Below are positions 47,775 to 57,083 of a stretch of 64,000 nucleotides of DNA, piece after piece. Origin of the DNA: Colocasia esculenta (lineage: Eukaryota; Streptophyta; Magnoliopsida; Alismatales; Araceae). Location of the stretch: assembly GCA_014218235.1 (NCBI GenBank), contig CM024760.1, positions 140,507,245 through 140,571,244 on the forward strand. The letters are read 5' to 3'. The notes under the pieces were generated by a model that saw nothing but the letters and a program-made list of their open reading frames with translations, was not told where the DNA came from and did no database searches. Every line of letters begins with the position of its first letter. Position 1 is the first letter of the stretch. Made by a program: the position numbers and the translations under genes.

Positions 47775-47960
47775 CCGGCCACCTCTAGAATCCTGCCTGC
47801 CTGGGGTTTGATTATGTGCTATATGTGAGTAGCGACGAGGACGTCGCTTATATAAAAGGGGTAGATTGTAACACCCTATATATGAATATGTTAAATGGAC
47901 TAAATCAACAAACTACCAACAACTTGGACTAATCATTTTCAGAGCTCGAGTAGGAAAAGA

Positions 47961-48022
47961 ATTATGAAGTTAAGCATGCTCAGTTGGGAGTAGTCCTAAG
48001 ATGGGTGACCTTCCTGGGAAGT
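47961..48022 (+). other. 5S-rRNA-like promoter segment in Cassandra LTR 1
   Basis: The sequence contains TGAAGTTAAGCATGCTC (5S box A region) and GATGGGTGACCTTCCTGG (box C region), at the spacing of the 5S internal promoter. About 62 of roughly 120 bases are 5S-like, so this is not a 5S gene. In Cassandra elements this is thought to drive RNA polymerase III transcription. Confidence 0.88.
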
Positions 48023-48073
48023 CTACCATCTAGCACGGTTGTTGGGCCAGTTTGTTAGTTGGGTTGTCACAAA

Positions 48074-48085
48074 TGATATCAGAGC
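48074..48085 (+). promoter_or_regulatory. Cassandra primer-binding site
   Basis: TGATATCAGAGC, one base different from the tRNA-iMet consensus TGGTATCAGAGC, two bases after LTR 1. Confidence 0.85.
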
Positions 48086-48395
48086 CTTACCCAGCCGGAA
48101 GTGCAGAAACTAAGTGCCACACAAGGCAAAGTGCTACGCTATGGGAGCCACCTCTTGAGGCCATAATGGCGCAAAGTGCTACATGGTGGGAGCCACCTCT
48201 TGAACCTGTGGGGGCCACCTCTAGAATCCTGCCTGCCTGGGGTTTGATTGTATGCTATATGTGAGCAGCGACGAGGACGTCGCTTATATAAAAGGGGTAG
48301 ATTGTAACACCCTATATATGAATATGTTAAATGGACTAAATCATCAAACTACCAACAACTCGGACTAGTCATTTTCAGAGCTTGAGTAGGAAAAG

Positions 48396-48458
48396 AACTC
48401 TGAAGTTAAGCATGCTCAGTTGGGAGTAGTCCCAAGATGGGTGACCTTCCTGGGAAGT
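48396..48458 (+). other. 5S-rRNA-like promoter segment in Cassandra LTR 2
   Basis: Same as in LTR 1, slightly closer to 5S: CTCTGAAGTTAAGCATGC and GATGGGTGACC are present, matching the 5S words CTCCGAAGTTAAGCGTGC and GATGGGTGACC. Confidence 0.88.
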
Positions 48459-50607
48459 CTACCATCTAGCACGGTTGTTGGGCCAGTTTGTTAGTTGGGT
48501 CGTCACATGGTTATTGCGCAAAACCGAGGAAAGCCCTTCCCACCTTAACCAGTAGAACTTGTCTACCTCAAGGATTTCAATCCGTTGCCCACGGATTCAA
48601 TAGGTCATTTCATATAGTTGAACTATTACCATAGGGGCATCCATGGTGTAGTTCCCTGTAGGAAATCTCTATAGTAGCAATGTCTTATTGGCCAATCATT
48701 TCAAAAATGCAATAACATATATATTAATGCAATTATGGAACTATCACATGAAACTAACATTTTCATATAACTAAATCATGCTCTTTTGTACATTCATGCA
48801 TAATTTATTAAGATGACAATACCATTATCACCCATCATATTTTCTCAGTTCTGAAATCAAATCCTACTGTAAAATAACAGTCTATCATGGTACTACTTTT
48901 ATCCAAATTTCAACATGCATATACATTATCATGTCTATTGATTTCTATATACATTTATCAGTCGAAAAATCATAGAAGTATGTATAGTGTTTAGAATAAT
49001 ATCAAATTTTAACCACAAGATGGATATAACATAAGGAACGTATATGTAATTTTTTAGAATTTTAGAAGCATTAAAACTATTTTTAATATTAAACATAGAT
49101 TTTAGGCAATTTACAAGATATTTCAATTTGAACATGGTAGAGGTGAACCATCCATCCTAACAGATATAAAACATACACACAGTGGTTCTAACTTCATTAA
49201 AATTTATGAAACAATACCCTTCAACATGTATAATTATTCTGTATTTAAATTTATCATATCATGGTGTTCAAGAATTAAGAAATTAATAGCACTCTGCATA
49301 GTATTTAGAATCCTACCAAATTTTAACTACGGTTCACATACAATACAGGGAACATATCTAAAAATTTTCACAATATTCGGAGTAAAACACTATGTTTAAT
49401 AATTAACATAGATTACATGGAATTAATAAGATAAATCATTTAAGCATGGTTTATAGTGATAAGTTGGTTCTAGTAGGTCTAAAACATGAGAATAGTCATT
49501 CCAAGATCACTAAAATTTTCTTAATCCGTAACATGCAACAAAACCATTTAATCAGAATTTACCACAGTCAAAACATAATTATTCTCAATTAAAAGAAATC
49601 CTTCTAATTATTATCATGCTCAGAAATTTGGTAGATCCTCATGATATGACCTAAATATCATATTTGACAAATCTTGATTTTCTCAACATGTACAGACCAC
49701 CGAACAAGCAAAATCACATTATAAAGATTAACCAGTATTTCTGCAAAAACAGGTAAACTTGACGGCATGGTCCTGGTCGTCAGAAGAGTTAACGGTAGGA
49801 TCTCTCGCCGTCGACACAAGAACTAGATGGCAACGAGTTGGCCGTCTACTTTCTATCTGCACACAGTGCAGAGCTAACATAGAAACATGTGAATTTAGGG
49901 GTCCAGGACACGATTTAAAAATCCGTAAAAATGTGCAAACCCTAGAGGACAAGTCTATGGATTGAAACCTTAAGCTACTTGCCTGGGAATAAATCTAAAA
50001 GGATCTAGATTTGTTGGTGAAGCCCTCCTCGACCAAGTCAAGAAGAGGTCTAAAACTGCTTGAATCCGGTCTTTCTTGTCGATGTAGGTCTATCTTCAGA
50101 GTTGAAGAAGCTTCCTGGATGTCAAACGCACCTCTCTGTCATTGAAGATCGCCGAAAGAAGCATCCAAACCCCAGATCAAAGCTCGCCAAAACTCCCTTT
50201 TTCCCACAAAAAACCCTAACTTTTCACAAGAGTCAAAGACCTAGCTTGACCGAAAATGAGGTGTTTTTATAGGCTAAGGGGTCGAAGAACGCATTAAGGT
50301 AGGTCACCTACCGTTTTACATGGCTTTCCTAAACTGAAACTGGGCCAAACGCGAGCATTACCAAATCTGAAACCGCCACACAGCTGGGAACTTGGCGTCC
50401 ACATCTGGTGCCACCAACAGATAGGTAGACGTCCATCGATCTAGATGCTAACCAATCAGGCCATGCAGTCAGCGGCACAGGATGCTGCCGCCAACTGTGC
50501 ATCTCGGCTATAAAATAACTATTCATTTAAAATAGATGTATTAACACATCATAACAATTTAATAGGTACGAAAATAAGTAGATATTACATGCATAATGCA
50601 CAAAGTT

Positions 50608-50609
<2 letters not shown>

Positions 50610-50668
<59 letters not shown>
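50610..50668. repeat. (CA)n(TA)n microsatellite
   Basis: About 20 CA units followed by about 9 TA units, within the long LTR. Confidence 0.95.
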
Positions 50669-51076
50669 CATACTACATGCATAGATTTAAATGTATATAC
50701 TATGCACTTCTACAAATTTGATGATGCATGCACATTAAATATATATATTACATGCATAGAAATAAACTCATATATATCCATAAGATATTTAGCAATAACT
50801 AAATATTATATGCACAACATCTCTTAAATTCAATATACATAGGATTTAAATAAATTCTATGATGTATAAAATTAGCTAAGCACTCATCCACAAGAAAATA
50901 ATATATATATACATTCATATACACCTGAGTAATTACATAATTATAATATGCCCAAATTTAATACACCATATAAGCAAGAACAAGTAAACATCACATATAT
51001 AGAATATAAAATGAACAAAATTCGGGGGCCTCACACCCTCTCCCCCTTAAAATGATCTTCGTCCTCGAAGATCGGA

Positions 51077-51994
51077 TCATGTACCTGTGGTGACATCGTC
51101 GGTGTCGTCTCCAGTCAACGCATACACCCTCGCTGGTGCTTGAGTTTCTATTGCTGGCTTCTTTGCTGTTGGTACATCCCGCGCAACGAACTTCTTCGGA
51201 TTCAGACACTCTCTAATCCGATGATTCTTGCTGCCACACCTTAAACATCTTCCCGTCCTAGTCCAACACAAGTCTCCGCCATGCCGTTTTCTGCAATGCA
51301 CACACTCGGGCTTCTCACTGCCTGAAGAAACTACTGACTTTGCTGGCACTAAAGCTGGTTGTTGCTTCTCCATGAGCTTCCTCATCTTCCTTTTCCGCCA
51401 CTGGAATGGTTCTGGCACTCCCTTCATCCGAGCCTTCTTCTCTTCCATCTTATTCTGTATATGCTCGTGAACATACTTGACCTCAAATAACCTCACGAAC
51501 TCTCCCCAAGTCACATCTAGCTCCACTCCCTCGAACTACGTGCGAAGGACAGAAGACCACCATGCATCCGCTCGCTCCTGAAGCATGTACGTCGCCAAAC
51601 TGATCTTGTCATCTTATGCACACCTGATAGCTCTGAATATCTTCTCGATCTCTCTAAGCCAACTCTCTGCAACTAACGGATCACTCTCCCCCTTAAAAGA
51701 AGGCGGAGCCATCCTCCTGAACCTCTCCATGATCGGTACTCCTCCTATACTACGGTCCTGCTGAGCCGGTGCCGGAACCAGAGCCTGAAGCTGTGTCTGA
51801 AGAGCTGCTTGCGTCTGCGCTTGAGTCTGCATCACTTGTAGAAGTCCTTGCATGATCGTGCCGTAGTCGACTAATTGTGGTGGGGGTGGCGCAAATGGTT
51901 CCTGAGGTGTTGGTACCTCTTGCTGCTCATTTACAGTCCTCCTTGGTTTCTCATCTTGGATAGGTACACTCGAACTCGAAGTCTTTCCAGCCAT
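51077..51994 (-). pseudogene. Tekay-like gag with two zinc knuckles
   Basis: The minus-strand ATG at 51994 (MAGKTSSSSVPIQDEK) opens a Gln/Pro-rich N-terminus, then the gag core (RFRRMAPPSFKGESDPLVAE, SWLREIEKIFRAIRCA). A stop at 51614-51616 and another near 51537 break the frame. The C-terminal part has CVHCRKRHGGDLC and CLRCGSKNHRIREC, the latter a perfect CX2CX4HX4C knuckle. It ends ARVYALTGDDTDDVTTGT, just where protease would begin in a full-length relative. Confidence 0.85.
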
Positions 51995-52174
51995 AGCCTA
52001 CGAAATAAATACCATGTCAAGCTCCATTTATCACTATACCTAGCATATTATCATACATTCATCTTATCACATTTCTAATCCAATCTTAATTATTCCTAGG
52101 ATTTGGCTATCCACTACAAAGACTTAGATATGTGAATTTAGTTGATGGCTATCCATGTATAATCTCAACCCAAA

Positions 52175-52188
52175 GGCTCTAATACCAA
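52175..52188 (-). promoter_or_regulatory. Primer-binding site of the gag-only element
   Basis: The minus strand reads TTGGTATTAGAGCC, one base from the tRNA-iMet consensus, three bases inside the LTR edge at 52192. Confidence 0.88.
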
Positions 52189-52191
52189 TGC

Positions 52192-52809
52192 TGTAACGAC
52201 CCACTTCCACCCGGTACGATTATACCAACCCACATCGGATGAGAGTAAATCGCTACAGGGGAGAAAACACCAATGATATTCATACGGATTGAGATATACA
52301 CAAATAGAAAGAAATGTTGAGGCGGAAATTAAACAACTCTTATTCCATCAATATTTTTAATCCACACACCACAGTCTATATAGTCCATGAAAGAAATAAC
52401 GTAAACCATAACATCCACATAGCCAGTTTCCAGTTTCCAAGTACAATAATACCAAAGTTCAAATTACAAATATCATCTCCTACTAGCAAATGAAATACAA
52501 GTCTTCAATCTAATCTTCACGTTCCTCACCGGGTCTTGCCACGTTCTCAACTTCTAAGTCTTCTGAAATGTTTAGCAAGGGTGAGTCTACACAAATAGAC
52601 TCAGCAAACAACTTAAAATCACAAACCATACACTTATCACACATGCTTTCTAACAATTTAACATTTTACTAACTTACTAGAATTTAACATTTAATTTCCT
52701 ATATGTTCATGCTATAACATAAGAATCAAACATGGAATCCTTTAAACAAAAATATACTAATACATGTAAAATAATGATTTCTAAACATGGGTACTTATAA
52801 CACGGAGAT
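52192..52809 (-). repeat. 5' LTR of the gag-only element, truncated by copia insertion
   Basis: It starts TGTAACGACCC and is near-identical to 43457-44078. It is interrupted at 52809 by the copia LTR TGTTGTCCC. The remaining ~3 kb is not in the window before its end. Confidence 0.88.
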
Positions 52810-54396
52810 TGTTGTCCCTGGTTTTGATGATGTCATAATTCAAATAACAAATCATAGATATCTGACTTGTGATGTATGGTTCACAGGAAAAGTATTTACT
52901 TCAAGTGAAGAAAATCAGTTTCATCCATAAGGTCGACACTACCTGCTACATAGGTCGACACTATTGATCTTATCAAGCTGCGCTGAAGAGATATGATCAG
53001 AACAGGTCGACACTACTCAGAGGGAAGGTCGGCACTTGTGACTTCTCAAAGTCCCACTCAAAGGATGTATTCTGGTAGGGTCAACACTAAGCACAGATAA
53101 GGTGAACACTTCTCTGGCATCAAGGTATTGTGCAAAGAAAGATGAAGATAAGGTCGACACTGTCTTTAGATAAGGTCGACACTGTCATCAGATAGGTCGA
53201 CGCTATTCTCAGATAAGGTCGACACTATATGTCTGATTTTCTTTTTTTTTTCAGATTCTCTGACAAAACATCAGTGTCACTATGTTGTGAATCTTAATCA
53301 CCGAATCTGCATGATCTGGATCTCATTATGTCTAAACTCTTATATGAGTGTCGACACTACATCCTGGTAGTGTCAACACTATCACACTTGGAATTTTCCT
53401 AACAGAGCTGCCGCCGCCAGTCAATAATCAAATTGGCACGTGATCCCAGATTCAACATTTGAGACCATGTATACACGTCACTTCTTCTAGAAGATGCTAA
53501 TTCCTAGGCGGGAAAAATATTCCCTCCATCATTTTTGAGGAATCTATTGAGGGGCCCACCTGAGGAGATCATGAATAACGGATTCGAAGGTGAAGTGTTC
53601 TGAAGGTGCGTGAGCGGGAAATGGAGCTGGAAAAGAGGGAAAAATATACCAGAGCTCAGAGAGGAAGAGTAGAGTTTTTCTATGAGGAGCTCGAAGAGGT
53701 GATTTCAGATCAGAGCTCAGATCTAGTGGATGCGATGCTGAATCAAGCAAGAATTGAAGCTTAGAACAGCAGGAGTAGAGCGTTCGTGAGCAGAGGATCG
53801 AGAAGTTTCTTCAACTCTGCTCTGGGTGATTCGATTGGAACCAATTCCTGGTGGAACTCATTGGAAGGTGGATCAAATCTGAAGACCAGAGGTGCTGCGA
53901 TTTGAATCTGGATTCTAAGCAGGGAGTTCGATGATCCCCAAATTAATTGTGGCATCTCTTCATTTTTTGGTTTCTATTCGATTCTTCTGTGTTCTTTGAA
54001 CTGTGGGCAATCTACTTCTCTGTGAAGTAGATTGAATTGATCATTCACGGGCTGTGATTGGATCAATTGGGTTGAAGCTGTGTATCAGCAGTTTGTTCAA
54101 GCTGTGAGTCAGCGGATGTGTAGAAGCTGTGAATCAGTAGGTGTTTGAGATTTTGTCTCAGAGGTTCTCATAGTGGTACCTCACTGGTTTAGTGAGGGGT
54201 GGATGTAGGTCTCCTCATTGGAGCCGAACCACCTTAAAATTTCCCTCTCTCTTGTGTGGTTTGATTTCTCCTTTACTGTGTAAACTGGTTGTCTAATTGA
54301 TATTAACATATCAATTCTCTTTAATTTCTGAATTGGCATAAAATTCTCAAGATTCTCTATTCACCCCCCCTCTAGATAATATTTCTACACACAACA
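52810..54396 (+). repeat. Copia (Sirevirus-like) 5' LTR
   Basis: 1,587 bp from TGTTGTCCC to ACACAACA, ending two bases before a primer site. TTTTGATGATGTCA lies near its start. A GGTCGACACT array occupies 52931-53380, with seven exact GTCGACAC words and several one-base variants such as GTCGGCAC, GTCAACAC and GTCGACGC. The C-rich tract CACCCCCCCTCT precedes its 3' end. Confidence 0.85.
52931..53380 (+). repeat. GGTCGACACT palindrome array in U3
   Basis: Exact words at about 52931, 52961, 53005, 53151, 53174, 53216 and 53347, with degenerate ones at 53027, 53077, 53195 and 53370. Spacing is 20-45 bp where dense. Confidence 0.88.
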
Positions 54397-54398
54397 CG

Positions 54399-54410
54399 TG
54401 GTATTAGAGC
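54399..54410 (+). promoter_or_regulatory. Primer-binding site
   Basis: TGGTATTAGAGC, one base from the tRNA-iMet consensus, two bases after the LTR. Confidence 0.9.
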
Positions 54411-54459
54411 CACGTTCTCCAACTTATTTGGTTTCACAACCAGGAGTGATCTGTGTATG

Positions 54460-54927
54460 ATGGAATCTAGAGGTTATATTGCTGAGGGTCATTCTGTGAA
54501 CAGACCACCATATTTTGATGGTACTAATTATGCATATTGGAAAACTCATATGCAGGTTTTCTTGCGAGCTCAAGACCATCAAATATGGAGAGTAGTGAAC
54601 ATTGGACCTTATGAGCTGTCCGAGGACGAAGAGAAGTGGACTCCAGAAGAGAATAAGAAGTCAAATGCTAATTGGAGTGCAATGAACATCGTGCAGTGTT
54701 CACTGCATCCAACTGAATTCTCAAGAATTTCTTCATGTTCCAGTGCTAAAGAGATCTGGGATCGCCTTATGGTAATCTATGAAGGCACATCTGAGGTAAA
54801 AGAAACTAAAGCCAACATGTTAGTTTCTAAATATGAGGCATTTCGAATGAAACAAGATGAAACAATTTCTGAGATGTATGGTAGACTAACTATGTTAACA
54901 AATGGGTTGAAGAATTTGGGTAAAGTT
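54460..54927 (+). pseudogene. Copia gag, N-terminal part only
   Basis: MESRGYIAEGHSVNRPPYF, YWKTHMQVFLRAQ, IWDRLMVIYEGTSEVKE and ISEMYGRLTMLTNGLKNLGK are collinear with residues 1-155 of the gag at 29562. The frame is open but stops where the next LTR begins (about 54928), consistent with a second copia element inserted into this gag. The rest of this element is outside the window or lost. Confidence 0.85.
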
Positions 54928-55084
54928 TGATGATCAGTTTATCCCCACGTAATTTAAATAAATTATATATCTATTTTGGTGATTAACAAAACTATATAAA
55001 GTTTAATCTAACATATTTTCTACAAGTTTTGAGCACAGGAAATGAATCAAGAAAAGTCAAACAAATTCTGTAAGTATCTCACCC

Positions 55085-55860
55085 TGAAGTATTTAGAGTT
55101 CAGTACGCATAAAATTTCTAAGTACACATCGATTTCTATTATAGGTCATAACATTTCTATAGAGCTATAACGATTTCATATTCATAAGGATTCACTATGT
55201 GCTTTTATCGATTTGGGCAGTATAACAATTTCTTCGGTTTGCCCTCACAACGATTCGTTAAGTGATCGCATCGATTTGCCCTCACAACGATTCGTTAAGT
55301 GATCGCAACGATTTTCCCTCACAACGATTCTTTAAGTGATCGCATCGATTTTCCCTCACAACTATTCATTAAGTGATTGCAACGATTTGCCCTCACAACG
55401 ATTCGTTAAGTGATTGCATCGATTTGCCCTCACAATGATTCGTTAAGTGATTGCAACGATTTGCCATCACAACGATTCGTTAAGTGATCATAACGATTTG
55501 TTTCTCGCAACGATTCGTTAAGTAATCATAATGATTTGCTTTCCGCAATGATTCCTTAAGTGAGAACAATGATTTGTACATCAATTTGTTCATAACATCA
55601 CAAGGACTTGTATATCGATTTGTTTATAACGACATAACGATTTGTACATCGATTTGTTTATAACTTCATAACGATTTGTGCATCGATTTGTTTATAACGA
55701 CATAACGATTTGTACATCGATTTGTTTATAACTTCATAACAATTTGATACATATAAGGACTTGTGTATGCATCTCTTTACTTATGAATGCACAACGATTC
55801 ACTCATTTGCACAACGATTTCATAAGTCATGTATATAACGATTTCATGGAAGACATCGAT
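55085..55860 (+). repeat. Array of AACGATTCGTT/AACGATTTG/ATCGATTTG words
   Basis: From 55233 to 55560 a 37-bp unit (TTTGCCCTCACAACGATTCG plus TTAAGTGATCGCA(A/T)CGA) repeats about nine times. From 55585 to 55745 a related unit built on ATAACGATTTGTACATCGA continues, and isolated words extend to 55860. AACGATTCGTT is an odd-length palindrome centred on T. Confidence 0.9.
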
Positions 55861-56566
55861 TCAATTTTCAAGCTAATTTCTAATACGTTGAAAAGTCAAA
55901 GTTTTCACGTATATTTATGACAGCTGTGCATTTATGAAGACTGAACGTATCACTACATGAATGCAGACGATATCTTCCATTATCGTATCTTTTCTGTAAA
56001 CATCTTTTAGAACAACAAAATGGCATTACTATTTTGATGAACATTCGTTCTAACGTTGACTGACAACCAGAGACAGCTTAGCTGTCTAGTGTTCAAGCTT
56101 TAAATATGTGCAGGTCTCTGACAGCATCCGTCATACAACGTTGGACAAAATAGAAGCCAAAGAAGATTACCGAAGATCCTCTCTCTCTTTGCGTGTATGA
56201 AAAGATAAAGAACTGTTGACTGGAAGCTTCCAAGTGTCAAGCAGTCTAACATACACTTAAGCATAGAGACAACGTGCACTTCAACATTCGAATTTCAAAA
56301 GATGATATACATACGAAGGAAGAGCGAGAAGACGTCAATAAGTTACAACGCCTTCTATCTTCTGCAAGCCTTTCTTAGAGCGAAGCAAAAACTTCCATTA
56401 GTCTTAGCTCTTGCTCTCTGTGCTAAGTTCAGATATGTGAGAAAGCCTTTTGTTCTGAGAAGAGTCTTTGATTGTAGATGTTTTTCTTCTCAATCTTTAC
56501 TTCAGATCAAGAAGTGTTCTATAAGCTTGATCTAGGCGCATCATCTCTTTGAACACATTCTCTTGT

Positions 56567-56745
56567 GTTGCTCCCTTCGGTTGTGAAGGAAGACCTGGTA
56601 GGGTATCCAGGGTGTTGTTCCCTTCAGTTATGAAGGAAGACCTGGTAGGGTATCCAGGGTGTTGTTCCCTTCGGTTGTGAAGGAAGACCTGGTGAGGTAT
56701 CTAGGGTGTTGTTCCCTTCTGTTGTGAAGGAAGACCAGCTGGGGT
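56567..56745 (+). repeat. 47-bp minisatellite, four copies
   Basis: Copies start at 56567, 56614, 56661 and 56708 (the last partial and diverged), each with GTTG(C/T)TCCCTTC and GAAGGAAGACC. It lies in the downstream part of the LTR, likely transcribed. Confidence 0.9.
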
Positions 56746-57020
56746 GCTGTAGTGTCCTTAAGGGGGACTGTACCCTTGTTAGTGAAATCCTAAGATATTG
56801 CTCAGGGACTGGACGTAGGACTCCTAAGGAGAGGAGATCCGAACCAGGATAATTCTTTGTGTCGTGTGATTGCTTTTGTGTGTTTGATTTTTCAATTCAC
56901 TAACACTAACAATCTGCAAAGTGTGTTTTGTGTGACTATTGTGTGAACAAGTTTTGAGTGTCAAATAATTTTTTAAGAATCCCATTCACCCCCCTCTGGG
57001 CCTGCTAGCTGGGCAACAAG

Positions 57021-57032
57021 TGGTATCAGAGC
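57021..57032 (+). promoter_or_regulatory. Primer-binding site, tRNA-iMet
   Basis: TGGTATCAGAGC, an exact consensus match. Confidence 0.95.
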
Positions 57033-57083
57033 AAGTCTCTTCGACAAAGAAGAAGATCCAACGATCTGAAGAGAAAAGATCAA

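Larger units (their letters stand above)
47775..48507 (+). mobile_element. Cassandra-type TRIM retroelement, partial tandem form
   Basis: The order is partial internal region (47777-47866), LTR (47867-48071), internal region (48072-48302), LTR (48303-48507). Both LTRs are 205 bp, start TGTAACACCC and end GTCACA. A primer site and a purine tract (TAAAAGGGGTAGAT) border the internal region. The LTRs carry 5S-rRNA-like sequence, the hallmark of Cassandra elements, which are non-coding. An internal region to the left of the first LTR shows the element was once LTR-internal-LTR-internal-LTR, with the left end lost. TGGTT follows directly at 48508. Confidence 0.9.
43457..51035 (-). repeat. Very long gypsy LTR (about 3.7 kb), interrupted
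   Basis: The left edge is TGTAATGACCC (43457) and the right edge GGGGGCCTCACA (51035), after which the minus-strand purine tract AAGGGGGAGAGGG (51048-51036) and gag follow. It is therefore the 3' LTR of a minus-strand element. It is split at 44671-44675/48508-48512 (TGGTT duplicated) by a 3.83-kb insertion. Removing that leaves about 3,742 bp. Its first ~1,200 bp, where comparison is possible, match 52192-52809 closely. It contains (CA)n/(TA)n at 50610-50668. Confidence 0.85.
51036..52191 (-). mobile_element. Internal region of a gag-only, non-autonomous gypsy element
   Basis: Only 1,156 bp separate the two long LTRs. The minus strand runs: primer site, gag, then directly the purine tract AAGGGGGAGAGGG. 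No protease, RT or integrase is present. The element thus depends on a pol supplied in trans. Total length with two 3.7-kb LTRs would be about 8.6 kb, most of it LTR. Confidence 0.82.
54928..57018 (+). repeat. 5' LTR of a third Sirevirus-like element
   Basis: The right end GGGCAACA (57018) is two bases before a primer site. The left end is placed at TGATGATCAG where the interrupted gag stops, but it is not an inverted match of the right end, so the first bases may be truncated. Inside are arrays of AACGATT words, a 47-bp minisatellite and the C-rich tract CACCCCCCTCTGG near the end. Confidence 0.7.

Noticed and set aside
47961..48458. Two 5S rRNA genes
   Set aside because: Only about 62 of roughly 120 bases are 5S-like, and both copies lie at the same offset inside 205-bp LTRs with a primer site between, which is the Cassandra arrangement.
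55233..55560. CRISPR-like array of 37-bp units
   Set aside because: Units are head-to-tail with no unique spacers, in an LTR of a plant retroelement, with no cas genes.
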